DNA of 64,000 nt, taken from positions 186,001 through 250,000 of the forward strand of contig JADJRC010000050.1 in NCBI GenBank assembly GCA_016712415.1, read 5' to 3'. Source of the DNA: Lewinellaceae bacterium. Its GTDB lineage: Bacteria > Bacteroidota > Bacteroidia > Chitinophagales > Saprospiraceae. Made by a program: the position numbers and the translations under genes. The notes under the pieces were generated by a model. That model saw nothing but the letters and a program-made list of their open reading frames with translations. It made no database searches and was not told where the DNA came from. Position 1 is the first letter of the stretch. Each line of letters begins with the position of its first letter. Below, piece by piece: positions 53,609-63,373 of this stretch.

Positions 53609-54706
53609 TCATTGACCGTCAAGTGAAGAGAAATACCTGAAATCGTGTCCGCTTTCGATCTTTTGCAAGGCCTCGTAGATCAACAGGATCAGGCTGTTCA
53701 CGTCGTCTTTGTGCGCCATTTCCACCGTCGTATGCATATAACGGAGCGGCAGGGAGATCAGCGCCGAAGGTACGCCGCCGTTGGAATATGCAAACGCATC
53801 GGTATCGGTCCCGGTTACCCTGCTGGCTGCTTCACGCTGAAACGGTATGCCCTTTTCCTCCGCAGACCCGATGATCAGATCGAGCAGTTTTTGATGAACC
53901 GCAGGCGCATAGGTCACCGAAGGGCCATTTCCGCAGCGCACATCGCCGTGTTTTTTCATGCTGATCATGGGAGTATGCGTATCGTGGGTGACATCTGTCA
54001 CAATGGCTACATCCGGCTGGATGGCGTTTGTAATCATCTCTGCACCGCGAAGGCCCACCTCCTCCTGTACCGAATTGACGACATAAAGCGTATAGGGGAG
54101 TTGAATCTTGTTCTGTTTCAGCAACCGGGCTACTTCAGCGATACAAAATCCACCGATCCGGTTATCCAGCGCCCTGCCCACGTAATAGCGGTCGTTGAGC
54201 ACCTGAAATTCATCCTGAAAGGTAACGACGCAACCGACATGGATACCCATTTTGATCACCTCTTCCCTGTCTTTGGCGCCTACGTCAATGGTGATGTTGT
54301 CGAGCGCCGGCACAGGCGCTTCCTTGTCGGTGCGGGTATGAATGGCGGGCCAGCCAAACAAGCCGCTTACTTTGCCGCCTTGACGAAGGTGTATCCAGAC
54401 ACGCATGGACGGTGCAATGAGAAAGTCGCTGCCACCGTTGCGTATCACGTGAATAAACCCGTCTTCCGTGATGTAATTGACAAACCAGGAAATCTCGTCG
54501 GCATGACCTTCAATCACTACTTTATATTTCTGGCCAGGGTTTATGATACCATAGGCGGTGCCATAATTGTCTAATTTCCAATCATCTATATACGGCTGAA
54601 GATATTCCAGCCACATTTTTTGCCCCGACCATTCATAACCGGTAGGGCTGGCATTGTTCAGGTATTGCCTAAGGAATGATTCAGAATTTGGTGTAATAAC
54701 GGTCAT
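53609..54706 (-). CDS. M42-family aminopeptidase
   Basis: 365 residues with two-metal M42 features: VVIEGHADEISWFVNYITED (metal His/Asp near residue 68), GRALDNRIGGFCIAEVARLL (bridging Asp near 178), VVNSVQEEVGLRGAEM (catalytic and metal Glu pair near 212), VAIVTDVTHDTHTP (Asp near 236), and LRYMHTTVEMAHKDDV (His near 325). It removes N-terminal residues from peptides, normally as a dodecamer. The leader is a C-rich CCCTGAAA repeat. It lies downstream of pyrE across a repeat-formed stem. Confidence 0.87.
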   Translation of the reverse strand: MTVITPNSESFLRQYLNNASPTGYEWSGQKMWLEYLQPYIDDWKLDNYGTAYGIINPGQKYKVVIEGHADEISWFVNYITEDGFIHVIRNGGSDFLIAPSMRVWIHLRQGGKVSGLFGWPAIHTRTDKEAPVPALDNITIDVGAKDREEVIKMGIHVGCVVTFQDEFQVLNDRYYVGRALDNRIGGFCIAEVARLLKQNKIQLPYTLYVVNSVQEEVGLRGAEMITNAIQPDVAIVTDVTHDTHTPMISMKKHGDVRCGNGPSVTYAPAVHQKLLDLIIGSAEEKGIPFQREAASRVTGTDTDAFAYSNGGVPSALISLPLRYMHTTVEMAHKDDVNSLILLIYEALQKIESGHDFRYFSSLDGQ

Positions 54707-54720
54707 CCGATTAAACTTTT

Positions 54721-54813
54721 AGGTTTCAGGGTTTCAGGGTTTCAAGGTTAGCAAGACTAAAAGGTTACCTAACGAACCCTGAATCCCTGAAACCTTGTAA
54801 CCTTGAAACCTAA
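54721..54813. repeat. Inverted repeat arms between pyrE and the M42 gene
   Basis: GGTTTCAGGGTTTCAGG (from 54,722) is complementary to CCCTGAAACCTTGTAACC-like units at 54,763-54,812. On the minus strand a G-rich arm follows the pyrE stop and a C-rich arm precedes the M42 start, the same order as between mreB and mreC. Confidence 0.8.
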
Positions 54814-54815
54814 GT

Positions 54816-55451
54816 TCAAGCATACAAGGCGCCCCATCCTTCCGGATTTTCGCGCCATTTTTTTAAAGTCAATAAATCCTGCGCGGTTATATAGCCCGTT
54901 TTCAGGGCCTCCTGCACAAGGGTGTCGTAATCTGTAAGGGTTCCGAATCTGATCTTCTTTTCCGCAAAAGCCGTTTGCGCTTTTGGAAAGCCGTACTGAA
55001 AGATGGCCAGCACACCTGCCACAACGCCGCCGGCATCCTGCACAGCGTCTGTTGCTGCCAGGCAGCTGCCGCCGGTACTGATCAGGTCTTCAATGACCAG
55101 CACACGTTGCCCGACTTGCAAGGCACCTTCAATTTTATTCCGCCGGCCGTGGTCTTTGGCACTGCTTCGAACGTAGATAAAGGGCTTTCCCAGCACATCC
55201 GCCAGAAGGGCGCCGTGCGGAATACCGGCTGTAGCGACGCCTGCAACCACGTCAAAATCTCCAAAAGCACGCGAAGCCGCGGCCATGCTGTTTTTCAAAA
55301 ACGTCCTTACCTCCGGGTAGGACAAAGCCACACGATTGTCGCAATAAATAGGCGAAAGAATACCCGATGCCCAGGTAAACGGGTCCTGGGGACTAAGTTT
55401 TACAGCCTTGATTTCCAATAAATTACGGGCAACTTCCTCGGCTATGTCCAT
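54816..55451 (-). CDS. pyrE: Orotate phosphoribosyltransferase
   Basis: 211 residues. Joins orotate and PRPP to make OMP in pyrimidine synthesis. The PRPP-binding loop is VLVIEDLISTGGSCLAATDA near residue 120, and the catalytic Lys/Arg region is YVRSSAKDHGRRNKIEG near residue 98. It starts MDIAEEVARNLLEIKAVKL, normal for the family. It is divergent from the Nudix gene, with a promoter for the latter in the gap. Confidence 0.93.
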   Translation of the reverse strand: MDIAEEVARNLLEIKAVKLSPQDPFTWASGILSPIYCDNRVALSYPEVRTFLKNSMAAASRAFGDFDVVAGVATAGIPHGALLADVLGKPFIYVRSSAKDHGRRNKIEGALQVGQRVLVIEDLISTGGSCLAATDAVQDAGGVVAGVLAIFQYGFPKAQTAFAEKKIRFGTLTDYDTLVQEALKTGYITAQDLLTLKKWRENPEGWGALYA

Positions 55452-55494
55452 TTAATCTTCATGGTTTTGAAAAAGCACAAGGTAAAAATGGATG

Positions 55495-55525
55495 TTTGCC
55501 TTATGCCGAAATGCAGCTACTTTCG
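55495..55525 (+). promoter_or_regulatory. Promoter of the Nudix gene
   Basis: TTTG (55,495-55,498), 19 bp, then TACTTTCG (55,518-55,525), one base from TAnnTTTG. Spacing is ideal for the Bacteroidota sigma factor, and the start codon is 18 bp further on. Confidence 0.55.
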
Positions 55526-55543
55526 CAGCAAAAATGAGTTTAT

Positions 55544-56194
55544 ATGGGGCAGCAAAAGTATAAAATATACATCAACGGGAAGCCAGTTTTTCTAACTATA
55601 CCGGCTGGTGTGAACGAACTGGGGTATAAGCCCGGCAAGACGGTCTATGTCGCCCCTTACCTGGGGAAAAAAATGTTGCTGAAGCAGTACCTCGACCTGC
55701 TGGAAAAAAATCGGGACGTGGAAGCGGTTGTCCTGTATTCCAACGACCTGACCGGCCTCTGGAACGATTTCAAGGCTTGTTTTAAAGTCCTGGAAGCCGC
55801 CGGCGGGTACGTCCGAAACGCTGACAACCAAATACTTGTCTTTTACCGGCGCGGGTCCTGGGATATGCCAAAAGGCAAAATCGATCCAGGAGAAACGCCC
55901 GAACAGGCATCCCTGCGCGAAGTCAGGGAAGAAACCGGTCTGGTGCACCTGACCCTGGGTACATTCCTGGCACACACCTACCACACCTACCGCGAAAAGG
56001 GGCATGCCATTCTGAAAGATACCTGGTGGTACGATATGCATACTACCGACCGCGAAGTTGTGCCGCAGACAGAAGAGGATATCGAAGAAATCCGCTGGGT
56101 GGAACCACGCGCCTGGCTGGCCGGCGAGCCGGTCGTTTACAACAATATTCGCGATGTTATAGAGGCGGGACTACAGACCAGTCGGACCGTTTAG
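55544..56194 (+). CDS. Nudix hydrolase
   Basis: 216 residues. A complete Nudix box (GX5EX7REUXEEXGU) is seen as GKIDPGETPEQASLREVREE then TGL near residue 112; its glutamates bind Mg2+. It hydrolyses some nucleoside diphosphate linked compound. The first 90 residues (KYKIYINGKPVFLTIPAGVN, LLKQYLDLLEKNRDVEAVVL) are an extra N-terminal domain of the type found in Bacteroidota Nudix proteins, not a known enzyme domain to me. Confidence 0.88.
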   Translation: MGQQKYKIYINGKPVFLTIPAGVNELGYKPGKTVYVAPYLGKKMLLKQYLDLLEKNRDVEAVVLYSNDLTGLWNDFKACFKVLEAAGGYVRNADNQILVFYRRGSWDMPKGKIDPGETPEQASLREVREETGLVHLTLGTFLAHTYHTYREKGHAILKDTWWYDMHTTDREVVPQTEEDIEEIRWVEPRAWLAGEPVVYNNIRDVIEAGLQTSRTV

Positions 56195-56219
56195 TAAAAG
56201 TATTCTAAGTTTTTTTGAT

Positions 56220-56395
56220 GACAGGTTTCTTTGTTTGAGACAGGATTTACAGGGTTTTTTTTCTGAGGGACGATGAAAATGATGATTTATGACAGGTTTC
56301 TTTGTTTGAGACAGGATTTACAGGATTTACAGGATTTACAGGTTTAATAAGGCAACTACGCTGCCGAAAACCCGGTAAATCCTGTAAATCCTGTC
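56220..56395. repeat. 34-bp direct repeat plus GATTTACAG array and inverted arm
   Basis: A 34-bp unit starting GACAGGTTTCTTTGTTTGAG occurs at 56,220-56,253 and again, identical, at 56,291-56,324. The second copy runs into GATTTACAG units. A complementary arm (GGTAAATCCTGTAAATCCTG) lies at 56,374-56,393. It sits between convergent genes and could form a two-way terminator. Confidence 0.8.
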
Positions 56396-56443
56396 TTAAA
56401 ATCTCCATTCCTGTCAACCTGGTTCTTGAGAAAGGCGCCCGCA

Positions 56444-59400
56444 CTAGTCCCGGGTTCCGTCAAACGATTCCATCATTTGACGCCAGTCCTGGCCTTTCCC
56501 GGTTCCCGGCGCCGATACCTTTCCATAGTCCTTTTCAAACTGAACGCGGTCAATCACGACCAAAGGGGCCAGTTTTTCTTTTTTCAGACCGTTATTCAAG
56601 GTATTCAGATCCTTGCCGAAAAAAGTATCGGCCTTGCTTTGGGCATTTTGCAGTTCTTCCTGCAAGGCAACCATCGCATCGAGTATGGATTGTGTCGGCA
56701 ATTCATCGGATATCTCGGTGAACAGATAAAGCCTGCCAATTCGTGCCCGAAGTTGCTTTTCGCCCGTAATGCCACTGGATTCAATCGTTTCAGTAAGCGT
56801 TTTTCTGAAAGATTCCAGGTTAGAACTGTATTGCAAAAGACTGTTTTTCAGTCGTTTATCTTTCGATTCTTTAGCGCGCTGGTCGGCATTGTCTTTTAAC
56901 GACTGTACTTGTGCAACCAGCAGGCCCAAACTTTCTACCATCCGGAAAAGTTTGTCAGAAACATCTCTTCGTGCTGAATAGTCGAGCTCCGGTTGCAGCG
57001 GATCCGGTACCAGCACCAGCCTTCCCTCATCGGTAAAATCCCCCGCCTTCAGTTTGATGGCGTAGGTTCCGGGGAGTGCCATCTGCCCGACAAACCCTGC
57101 ATAGACACCCGGTTCGCCCTGTACCAACACTCCTTTGGCTGCCTTGGGCGGCGTGACCCGCATCTCCCAGCGAACCATATTAATACCTTTTCGCTTGGTC
57201 CCCGGCATGGAGACGAGCAGTTTTCCGGAAGGGTCATATACCTCGATGGTCACATCGCCGGTGTTCAGCCTGTCTTTGAGATAATACTGTATTACAGCGC
57301 TTTCCGGAGCATTCGGGCCCGCATAGGAGTCTGTGTTGGGGAACGCCTGGCCGTAGTGACCGGTCGTGACTGCCGTCGGTCGGGTGGGCAGGAGTGCGAC
57401 ATCACGCTCCAGCAATTCAGGCGTCATGCGCCGGAGCGGCGAAATATCATCGATGATAAAAATACCGCGGCCATGGGTACCGACTACCAGATCGTTTGTT
57501 GCCGGCTGAATTACCAGGTCATGTACGGCGACATACTCCGGAAATCTGGACTTATAGAGTACCCAGTTTTGGCCGCCGTCGTTGCTGAAATACAGACCGA
57601 ATTCCGTATTGAGAAACAGCATATCGGGGTTCACAACATCCTCGATAATCACGCGCGCAAAGCCCTGAAGCGTGTTGCTGTTGCTGATCAGCGACCAGGT
57701 CTTCCCTCCGTCGGTACTTTTGCGGCATAGGTGCGCATGTCGCCGTACCCGTGGTTGTCGAAGGTTGCATAAACGGTATGGAGCGCATGGCGGCTTGGTT
57801 CCACCCGGCTGACCCAGGTACCTGCCGGTACGCCGGGGATATTGGATGAAACAAGTTCCCAATTCCTGCCGCCGTCGCGGGTGACCTGGATATTACCGTC
57901 GTCGGTGCCTGCATAGATGAGGTTTTCATCGAGCGGAGAAGGGCCGATACTGAAAATAGTACAGTGGTTTTCCGCAGAGGTATTGTCGAGGGTAAGGCCG
58001 CCGCTGCTGTATTGTTTGAGTTTGAGGGAATCATTGGTGGTGAGGTCGGGAGAAATACGCTTCCAGCTGTGGCCCCGGTCTTCGGTTTTGAATAAAAACT
58101 GCGCGCCGCAGTACAAGACACGCGGATTGGCCGGACTCTTCACGATTGGGGCATTCCAGTTCCAGCGCAAATCCGGATCGCCCTTTTGTTGCTGTGGCTG
58201 GATAAAGCGCGATTGATTGGTGCGTGTATTCACCCGGCTGATATTGCCGCCCTGGCTTTCGCTGTACACGATAGACGGGTCAAGGTCGTCGGGTTGTACC
58301 CAGAAGCCGTCGCCGCCGCCGACATTTTCCCAGTCCTTGTTTTCAATACCGCCGGGGCTCTGCGACGGGCCACGCCAGGAACCGTTGTCCTGCAGACCTC
58401 CATAAACATTATACGGCGTTTTCTGGTCGACCTGAACGTGGTAGAACTGCGATACGGGCAGGGTGTTCAGGTGCGTCCATGTCACGCCGTAGTCCAGGCT
58501 CATATACACGCCGCCGTCGGTGCCGAGATACAGGTGATTGGTGCTGTTGGGGTTGATCCAAAGCGCGTGGTGGTCGGAATGCACCCAACCGCCGGCGTCG
58601 CTGGCATCGGAGAAAGAATAGCCGCCGTCGCGGCTGATCGAAAGGGAAAAGGCGGGGCGGTACACGCGTTTGGGGTCTTCAGGGTCGACCACCAGCGTGC
58701 TGAAGTAAAAAGGCCGGGCGGTCACGTTTGATGAAGCGCTCTGGTATTTCCAGCTTTCGCCGCCGTCGGCAGAGATCAGGAGACTGGTTTTTTCACTTTC
58801 CACAATGGCCAGTACGTTGTCCGGAGCGCTGGGCGCCAGGGCGAGCGCAATCCGCCCGAACTCGCCTGTGGGCAGCCCGTCGGTTATTTTTCGCCAGTTT
58901 TTACCACCGTCGGTGGATTTGTACAGCGCACTGCCAGGGCCGCCGGATGCGAAGGAATAAGGCGTACGTCTGAATTGCCACATAGAGGCAAGAAGGACGT
59001 CCGGATTGCGGGGATCCATGATAATATCGGCGCAACCCGTTTTTCGTCGGTGTACAGGATTTTTCCCAGGTTTTGCCGCCGTCGGTGGTCTTGTACAAGC
59101 CCCTGTCCGGACTGTCGCTCCACAGTTTGCCGGGTACGGCGACAAAGACAGTATTGGCGTCATTGGGGTGAATAATGATCTTTGAAATATGTTCGCTGTT
59201 GTCCAGTCCTTTCTTTGTCCAGTTGCGGCCGCCATCGGTGCTGCGATAAATACCGAGTCCGACCGATACGCTGTTGCGCATGTTGCACTCGCCGGTGCCG
59301 ACCCATAAGGTGTCGGGATGATTCTGGTCTATGGCCAGAGCGCCGATCGATTGCGGATATTTTTCAAAAACCGGCTCAAAACTGAATCCCGCGGTGGTGG

Positions 59401-59611
59401 TCTTCCACACCCCTCCCCCGGCTGAACCGACGTACAGGATTTTAGGATTGCTGTTAACGCCTTCAATAGCCGTAATACGCCCTCCCATAACGGCAGGCCC
59501 GATACTGCGGGCTTCTATTTGTCCAAAAGTGGAAGAACTGAGTTTTGTTTGCGCCTGAACCTGTACAGTGATCAACAAGCAGAGCGCAGCAAAGAGCAAT
59601 GATCTATTCAT
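56444..59611 (-). CDS. Sortilin/VPS10-like beta-propeller exported protein (three frame shifts)
   Basis: About 1,056 residues. Signal peptide SLLFAALCLLITVQVQAQ, then repeated BNR/Asp-box blades of the form SxDGGxxW (YRSTDGGRNWTKKGL, YKTTDGGKTWEK, YKSTDGGKNWRKI, YFSNDGGQNWVLYKS). The C-terminal 250 residues hold a beta-sandwich (MVRWEMRVTPPKAAKGVLVQ) and helices. Such ten-bladed VPS10-type proteins are common secreted Bacteroidota proteins, sometimes called glycosyl hydrolase, without proof of activity. Frame is lost at about 59,070, 59,045 and 57,718; each needs one more A in an A-run. The protein is otherwise complete. Confidence 0.8.
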
Positions 59612-59635
59612 AATGAAAGTATTTAATGCAAAACA

Positions 59636-59659
59636 AGCCGGCCCTGTTGAAAGGACCGG
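59636..59659 (-). terminator. Intrinsic terminator after the lipoprotein-sorting-like gene
   Basis: On the minus strand GCCGGTCCT pairs with AGGGCCGGC (8 of 9) and is followed by TTGTTTT, 27 bp after the stop at 59,686. Confidence 0.65.
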
Positions 59660-59685
59660 CCCGTTTGGATGGTCAGGATCAGAAA

Positions 59686-60411
59686 TTATTTTACAGGCAT
59701 ATCGAAAATCTTCTCATCCACTTCAGGGTTGAGGGTAACCGACGTGAAGGTGATGGTGGAATTGCCCATCATGGGGTTGGCCTGCTGCATGGTAAAGGGG
59801 AATACGATACCGTCCTGTGTTTTGTAGTTGGAGTAAACGGAAGCGGATTCCACGACTTTGCCGTCTACCTCGTCCACCTGGATATTTTTGATCTCGTAGT
59901 AGGTTTCCGGATCGTAAAAAATGTATTCGATCTTTTTTCCTTCCTTATTCATCTTGATTTTGAGGGCCTCTGTGCCTTCCACATCTTCCGTTCCGACGTA
60001 CTCGACGGTATATCCTTTCTCTTTGTATCCGATCACCGTGCCGTCAATATCCGTCATATCATGCATGGATTTCACCTGGTCGGCAGTGAGGGGTTCCGGG
60101 TCCATTTTACCCATAAAAGGGTTGTTAGACCAGCCCTTGTCGCCACTGATTGCAGAGGACTGTGTCATACCCATCACAGATACGTCCATACGCGCCGATT
60201 TGTCGCGCACGGCAACCATAGTCCACACGATATTCATACCGGGTGCGCCGTCGGAGGTAATCGTAGCCTCCATCTTGACGGTGTTTACCGTTTTCCATTT
60301 GTCACCGCCCGTAGCGGCAATATGTTTGTCGATAATTTCTTCGGCGGTTTGCGCGAAAGTGAAGGCATGAAGCAGTATAAAGGCTGCTGCAAAAAAGACT
60401 GTTCGTTTCAT
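59686..60411 (-). CDS. Exported protein of the outer-membrane lipoprotein-sorting (LolA-like) type
   Basis: 241 residues. Signal peptide RTVFFAAAFILLHAFTFAQ, then TAEEIIDKHIAATGGDKWKT, the start typical of Bacteroidota proteins with a LolA/LolB-like half-barrel fold. The beta-rich middle (YTVEYVGTEDVEGTEALKIK, KIEYIFYDPETYYEIK) and end (FTSVTLNPEVDEKIFDMP) agree. They are thought to bind lipid-like ligands in the periplasm. Start ATG 60,411 (MKRTVFF) is preferred over one 18 codons upstream because of the signal peptide. True LolA function is not implied. Confidence 0.75.
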   Translation of the reverse strand: MKRTVFFAAAFILLHAFTFAQTAEEIIDKHIAATGGDKWKTVNTVKMEATITSDGAPGMNIVWTMVAVRDKSARMDVSVMGMTQSSAISGDKGWSNNPFMGKMDPEPLTADQVKSMHDMTDIDGTVIGYKEKGYTVEYVGTEDVEGTEALKIKMNKEGKKIEYIFYDPETYYEIKNIQVDEVDGKVVESASVYSNYKTQDGIVFPFTMQQANPMMGNSTITFTSVTLNPEVDEKIFDMPVK

Positions 60412-60647
60412 GTACAGAATATTTGATTTGAGAATTTTTCCTACTAGATTTCGAATGCGCTGCAAATCAATGCGAAAATACTATCGGGTATACGATTATT
60501 TCGATGAGTCTCTGCCGGAAAACGATGCATTGCTGTTTTGGAATGATGGCCTGCTGAATAAAAACCGTCCCGTCTGTCGATCAAAAACAAGTAATTTGGC
60601 AAGCCCAAACTGTATATTATATCGATTCACCTAAAGTCTGACACACC

Positions 60648-61541
60648 ATGCCTACGCGTCGAAATGCCCTGAAGAAAATGCTGACCGGAGCGGCTGCGCT
60701 CACTATCACCCCTACTCTTTCGATTGCAGAAATGACTGAACATCAAACCACGCCAACTGACCTGCAACCTTTTGAACGAAAAGGCAATATCAGGCACGCT
60801 GTCTGTCGCTGGTGCTTTAATGCTTTTCCCCTCGACGAATTGTGCCGCTTTGCCGGTCAGATCGGGATATCCGCCATCGACCTCGTGGGTCCGGCCGATT
60901 GGGATGTGTTGAAGCAGCACGGCCTGGACTCCTCCATGTGCAACGGCGCGGAGATCAACCTGGTAGACGGCTGGAACGACCCGAAATTCCACCCGCAACT
61001 CGTCAGGAACTATACGGAGATGATCCCGCTCGTGGCAAAGGCCGGCTATCGGAACCTGATCTGTTTCAGCGGCAACCGCCGTGGCATGGACGACGAGACG
61101 GGTCTGAACAACTGCGTCGAAGGGCTGAAAAAGATCATGCCGCTGGCCGAACAACACGGTGTGGTTATTCAGATCGAAGTGTTTAATTCCAAGGTGGACC
61201 ACAAAGATTACATGGCCGACAATACACCCTGGACCATCGAACTGTGCAAGCGCCTCGGTTCTGAAAACTTCAAAATACTGTATGACATCTACCACATGCA
61301 GATCAACGAGGGCGATGTGATCCGGACCATCCGCGACCACCATCAGTACTTCGGGCATTACCACACGGCAGGGGTGCCGGGGCGGCACGAGATCGATGAA
61401 TCGCAGGAATTGTACTACCCGGCCATCATGCGCGCCATCGCAGAAACAGGCTTTAAAGGCTATGTGGCGCAGGAATTTATCCCTACAGATGTCAATAAAT
61501 TCGCAGCACTGAGCAAGGCCATTGATATTTGTGACGTGTGA
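60648..61541 (+). CDS. TIM-barrel isomerase (hydroxypyruvate isomerase-like), Tat-exported
   Basis: 297 residues. The N-terminus MPTRRNALKKMLTGAAALTI carries a twin-arginine signal. The body is an AP-endonuclease-2/xylose-isomerase-like barrel with metal ligands likely in VIQIEVFNSKVDHKDYM (Glu near 179), YDIYHMQINEGDV (Asp/His near 213) and GYVAQEFIP (Glu near 278). HYHTAGVPGRHEID is the family's His-bearing loop, as in hydroxypyruvate isomerase Hyi. The substrate may be a sugar or sugar acid. It precedes the GMC oxidoreductase gene by 105 bp, so a periplasmic sugar-oxidation pathway is plausible. Confidence 0.82.
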   Translation: MPTRRNALKKMLTGAAALTITPTLSIAEMTEHQTTPTDLQPFERKGNIRHAVCRWCFNAFPLDELCRFAGQIGISAIDLVGPADWDVLKQHGLDSSMCNGAEINLVDGWNDPKFHPQLVRNYTEMIPLVAKAGYRNLICFSGNRRGMDDETGLNNCVEGLKKIMPLAEQHGVVIQIEVFNSKVDHKDYMADNTPWTIELCKRLGSENFKILYDIYHMQINEGDVIRTIRDHHQYFGHYHTAGVPGRHEIDESQELYYPAIMRAIAETGFKGYVAQEFIPTDVNKFAALSKAIDICDV

Positions 61542-61562
61542 TTGCCAAAGTAATTATTTTTG
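61528..61562 (+). promoter_or_regulatory. Putative promoter of the GMC operon
   Basis: TTTG (61,528-61,531), 23 bp, then TATTTTTG (61,555-61,562), an exact TAnnTTTG match, 84 bp before the GMC start. Confidence 0.5.
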
Positions 61563-61646
61563 ACTTTATTAACAATCCAACTGCCTTGATTTGTTTGGCA
61601 AATGCCACCTTTGGGCCGAACTATCATTCGCACATTCTAATTTGAC

Positions 61647-63323
61647 ATGGCAGAACAATACGATGCAATCGTCGTCGGATCCGGTATAGCCGGAGGCTGG
61701 GCGGCAAAGGAACTCACCGAAAAAGGACTGAAAACCTTGCTGCTCGAACGCGGCAAAGACGTCAAGCACGTCACAGATTACGATACAGCCAACAAAAAAA
61801 CCTGGGAATTCCCACACCGTGGCAGGCTGACCAACGAAATGAAGGCCACCCACCCGGTTCAAAAACGCGACTATCCGTACAACGAGTTCAAACCCGACTG
61901 GTGGGTCAACGACCTGGAGTGCCCCTACACCGAGGTCAAGCGCTTCGACTGGTACCGAGGGTTTCATGTCGGCGGCAAATCGCTGATGTGGGGACGACAG
62001 AGTTACCGCTGGAGCGATCTGGACTTTGAGGCCAACGCCAAAGAGGGCATCGCCATCGACTGGCCGATCCGGTACAAGGATATTGCCCCCTGGTACGATT
62101 ATGTGGAAACCTTCGCCGGCATCAGCGGTTCGCTGGAAGGCTTGCCCCAATTGCCCGACGGCAAGTTTCTGCCTCCCATGGAACTCAATATCGTGGAAAA
62201 GGACGTCGCCGCCCGCATCAAGGCCAAATACGACCACCGCCGCCTGATCATCGGCAGGGTGGCCAACCTTACCCAGCCGCACAACGGCCGGGCCAGCTGC
62301 CAATACCGCAACCTGTGCAGCCGCGGCTGTCCCTTCGGCGCCTATTTCAGCACACAATCCGCCACTTTGCCCGCAGCCGTTGCAACAGGCAACCTTACCC
62401 TTCGCCCCTACTCGATTGTCAACCAGATACTGTACGACAAAAACAAAAAACGCGCAAAAGGCGTGCTGGTGATCGACGCCGAAACGATGCAAACCATTGA
62501 ATACGAGGCTAAAGTGATCTTTGTATGCGGCTCTACGCTCGGCTCCACCTTCCTGCTGCTCAATTCCATCGAACTGGGCGGACTGCCCGACGGGCTCGGC
62601 AACACCAGCGGACAACTCGGACACAACCTGATGGATCACCACTTCCGCTGCGGCGCAGGGGGCAAGGTAGAAGGCTACGACGATAAGGTCACCTACGGGC
62701 GCCGGGCCAACGGCATTTACATCCCCCGCTTCCGCAACCTGTTCGGCGACAAACGCGATTACCTGCGCGGCTTCGGCTACCAGGGCGGCGCCAGCCGGGA
62801 AGGCTGGGGACGCGAAATTGCAGAACTCAATATCGGCGGCGCCTTCAAGGATGCCCTCAGCGAGCCGGGACCCTGGACAATCGGATTCGGAGGGTTCGGC
62901 GAAATGCTGCCCTATTACGACAACAAGGTCACGATCGATAAATCGAAAAAAGACAAATGGGGACAGTATGTGCTGGCTATCGACTGCGAACTCAAGGACA
63001 ACGAAAATAAAATGCGCAAGGACATGATGTCCGATGCCGCCGAAATGCTGGAAGCCAGCGGCGTGAAAGAGGTCACCACTTACGACAACGGTTCTTTCCC
63101 CGGCATGGCTATCCATGAAATGGGAACGGCGCGCATGGGCAACGACCCCAAAAACTCCGTACTCAACCGCTGGAACCAGATGCACGATGTGCCCAATGTG
63201 TTCGTCACCGACGGCTCCTGCATGACCTCTATAGCCTGCGTGAACCCTTCGCTGACTTTCATGGCATTGACGGCACGCGCTGCGGATTATGCTGTGGAGG
63301 AAATGAAAAAAGGAAACCTGTAA
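61647..63323 (+). CDS. GMC-family FAD oxidoreductase (gluconate-dehydrogenase-like large subunit)
   Basis: 558 residues. The FAD dinucleotide fold is AIVVGSGIAGGWAAKELTEK at the start; GGKSLMWGRQSYRWSD near residue 112 is the flavin-covering loop. CQYRNLCSRGCPFGAYFST near 217 is typical of the bacterial three-subunit sugar dehydrogenases. The C-terminal active-site region is AIHEMGTARMGNDPKNSVLN and ACVNPSLTFMALTARAADYA. It oxidises a sugar or sugar acid. It has no signal peptide and is probably carried out through the Tat system with the small subunit encoded 50 bp downstream. Confidence 0.88.
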   Translation: MAEQYDAIVVGSGIAGGWAAKELTEKGLKTLLLERGKDVKHVTDYDTANKKTWEFPHRGRLTNEMKATHPVQKRDYPYNEFKPDWWVNDLECPYTEVKRFDWYRGFHVGGKSLMWGRQSYRWSDLDFEANAKEGIAIDWPIRYKDIAPWYDYVETFAGISGSLEGLPQLPDGKFLPPMELNIVEKDVAARIKAKYDHRRLIIGRVANLTQPHNGRASCQYRNLCSRGCPFGAYFSTQSATLPAAVATGNLTLRPYSIVNQILYDKNKKRAKGVLVIDAETMQTIEYEAKVIFVCGSTLGSTFLLLNSIELGGLPDGLGNTSGQLGHNLMDHHFRCGAGGKVEGYDDKVTYGRRANGIYIPRFRNLFGDKRDYLRGFGYQGGASREGWGREIAELNIGGAFKDALSEPGPWTIGFGGFGEMLPYYDNKVTIDKSKKDKWGQYVLAIDCELKDNENKMRKDMMSDAAEMLEASGVKEVTTYDNGSFPGMAIHEMGTARMGNDPKNSVLNRWNQMHDVPNVFVTDGSCMTSIACVNPSLTFMALTARAADYAVEEMKKGNL

Positions 63324-63373
63324 AGCGGATTCAATATCCGCATCACATTTTTGACCATTACAACTTTTATCAT

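Noticed and set aside
56220..56395. Possible CRISPR array (repeated 34-bp unit and 9-bp units)
   Set aside because: Only two copies of the 34-bp unit, units without unique spacers, and no cas genes. The repeats and complementary arm fit the local repeat-pair format instead.
60410..60634. 74-codon plus-strand open frame before the isomerase gene
   Set aside because: Starts inside the divergent gene's signal region, has no family match, and composition is not coding-like. The gap 60,412-60,647 shows no clear gene.
61569..63185. 538-codon minus-strand open frame
   Set aside because: Antisense to the GMC gene, whose FAD motif and conserved blocks are unmistakable. The long frame reflects GC-rich codon bias.
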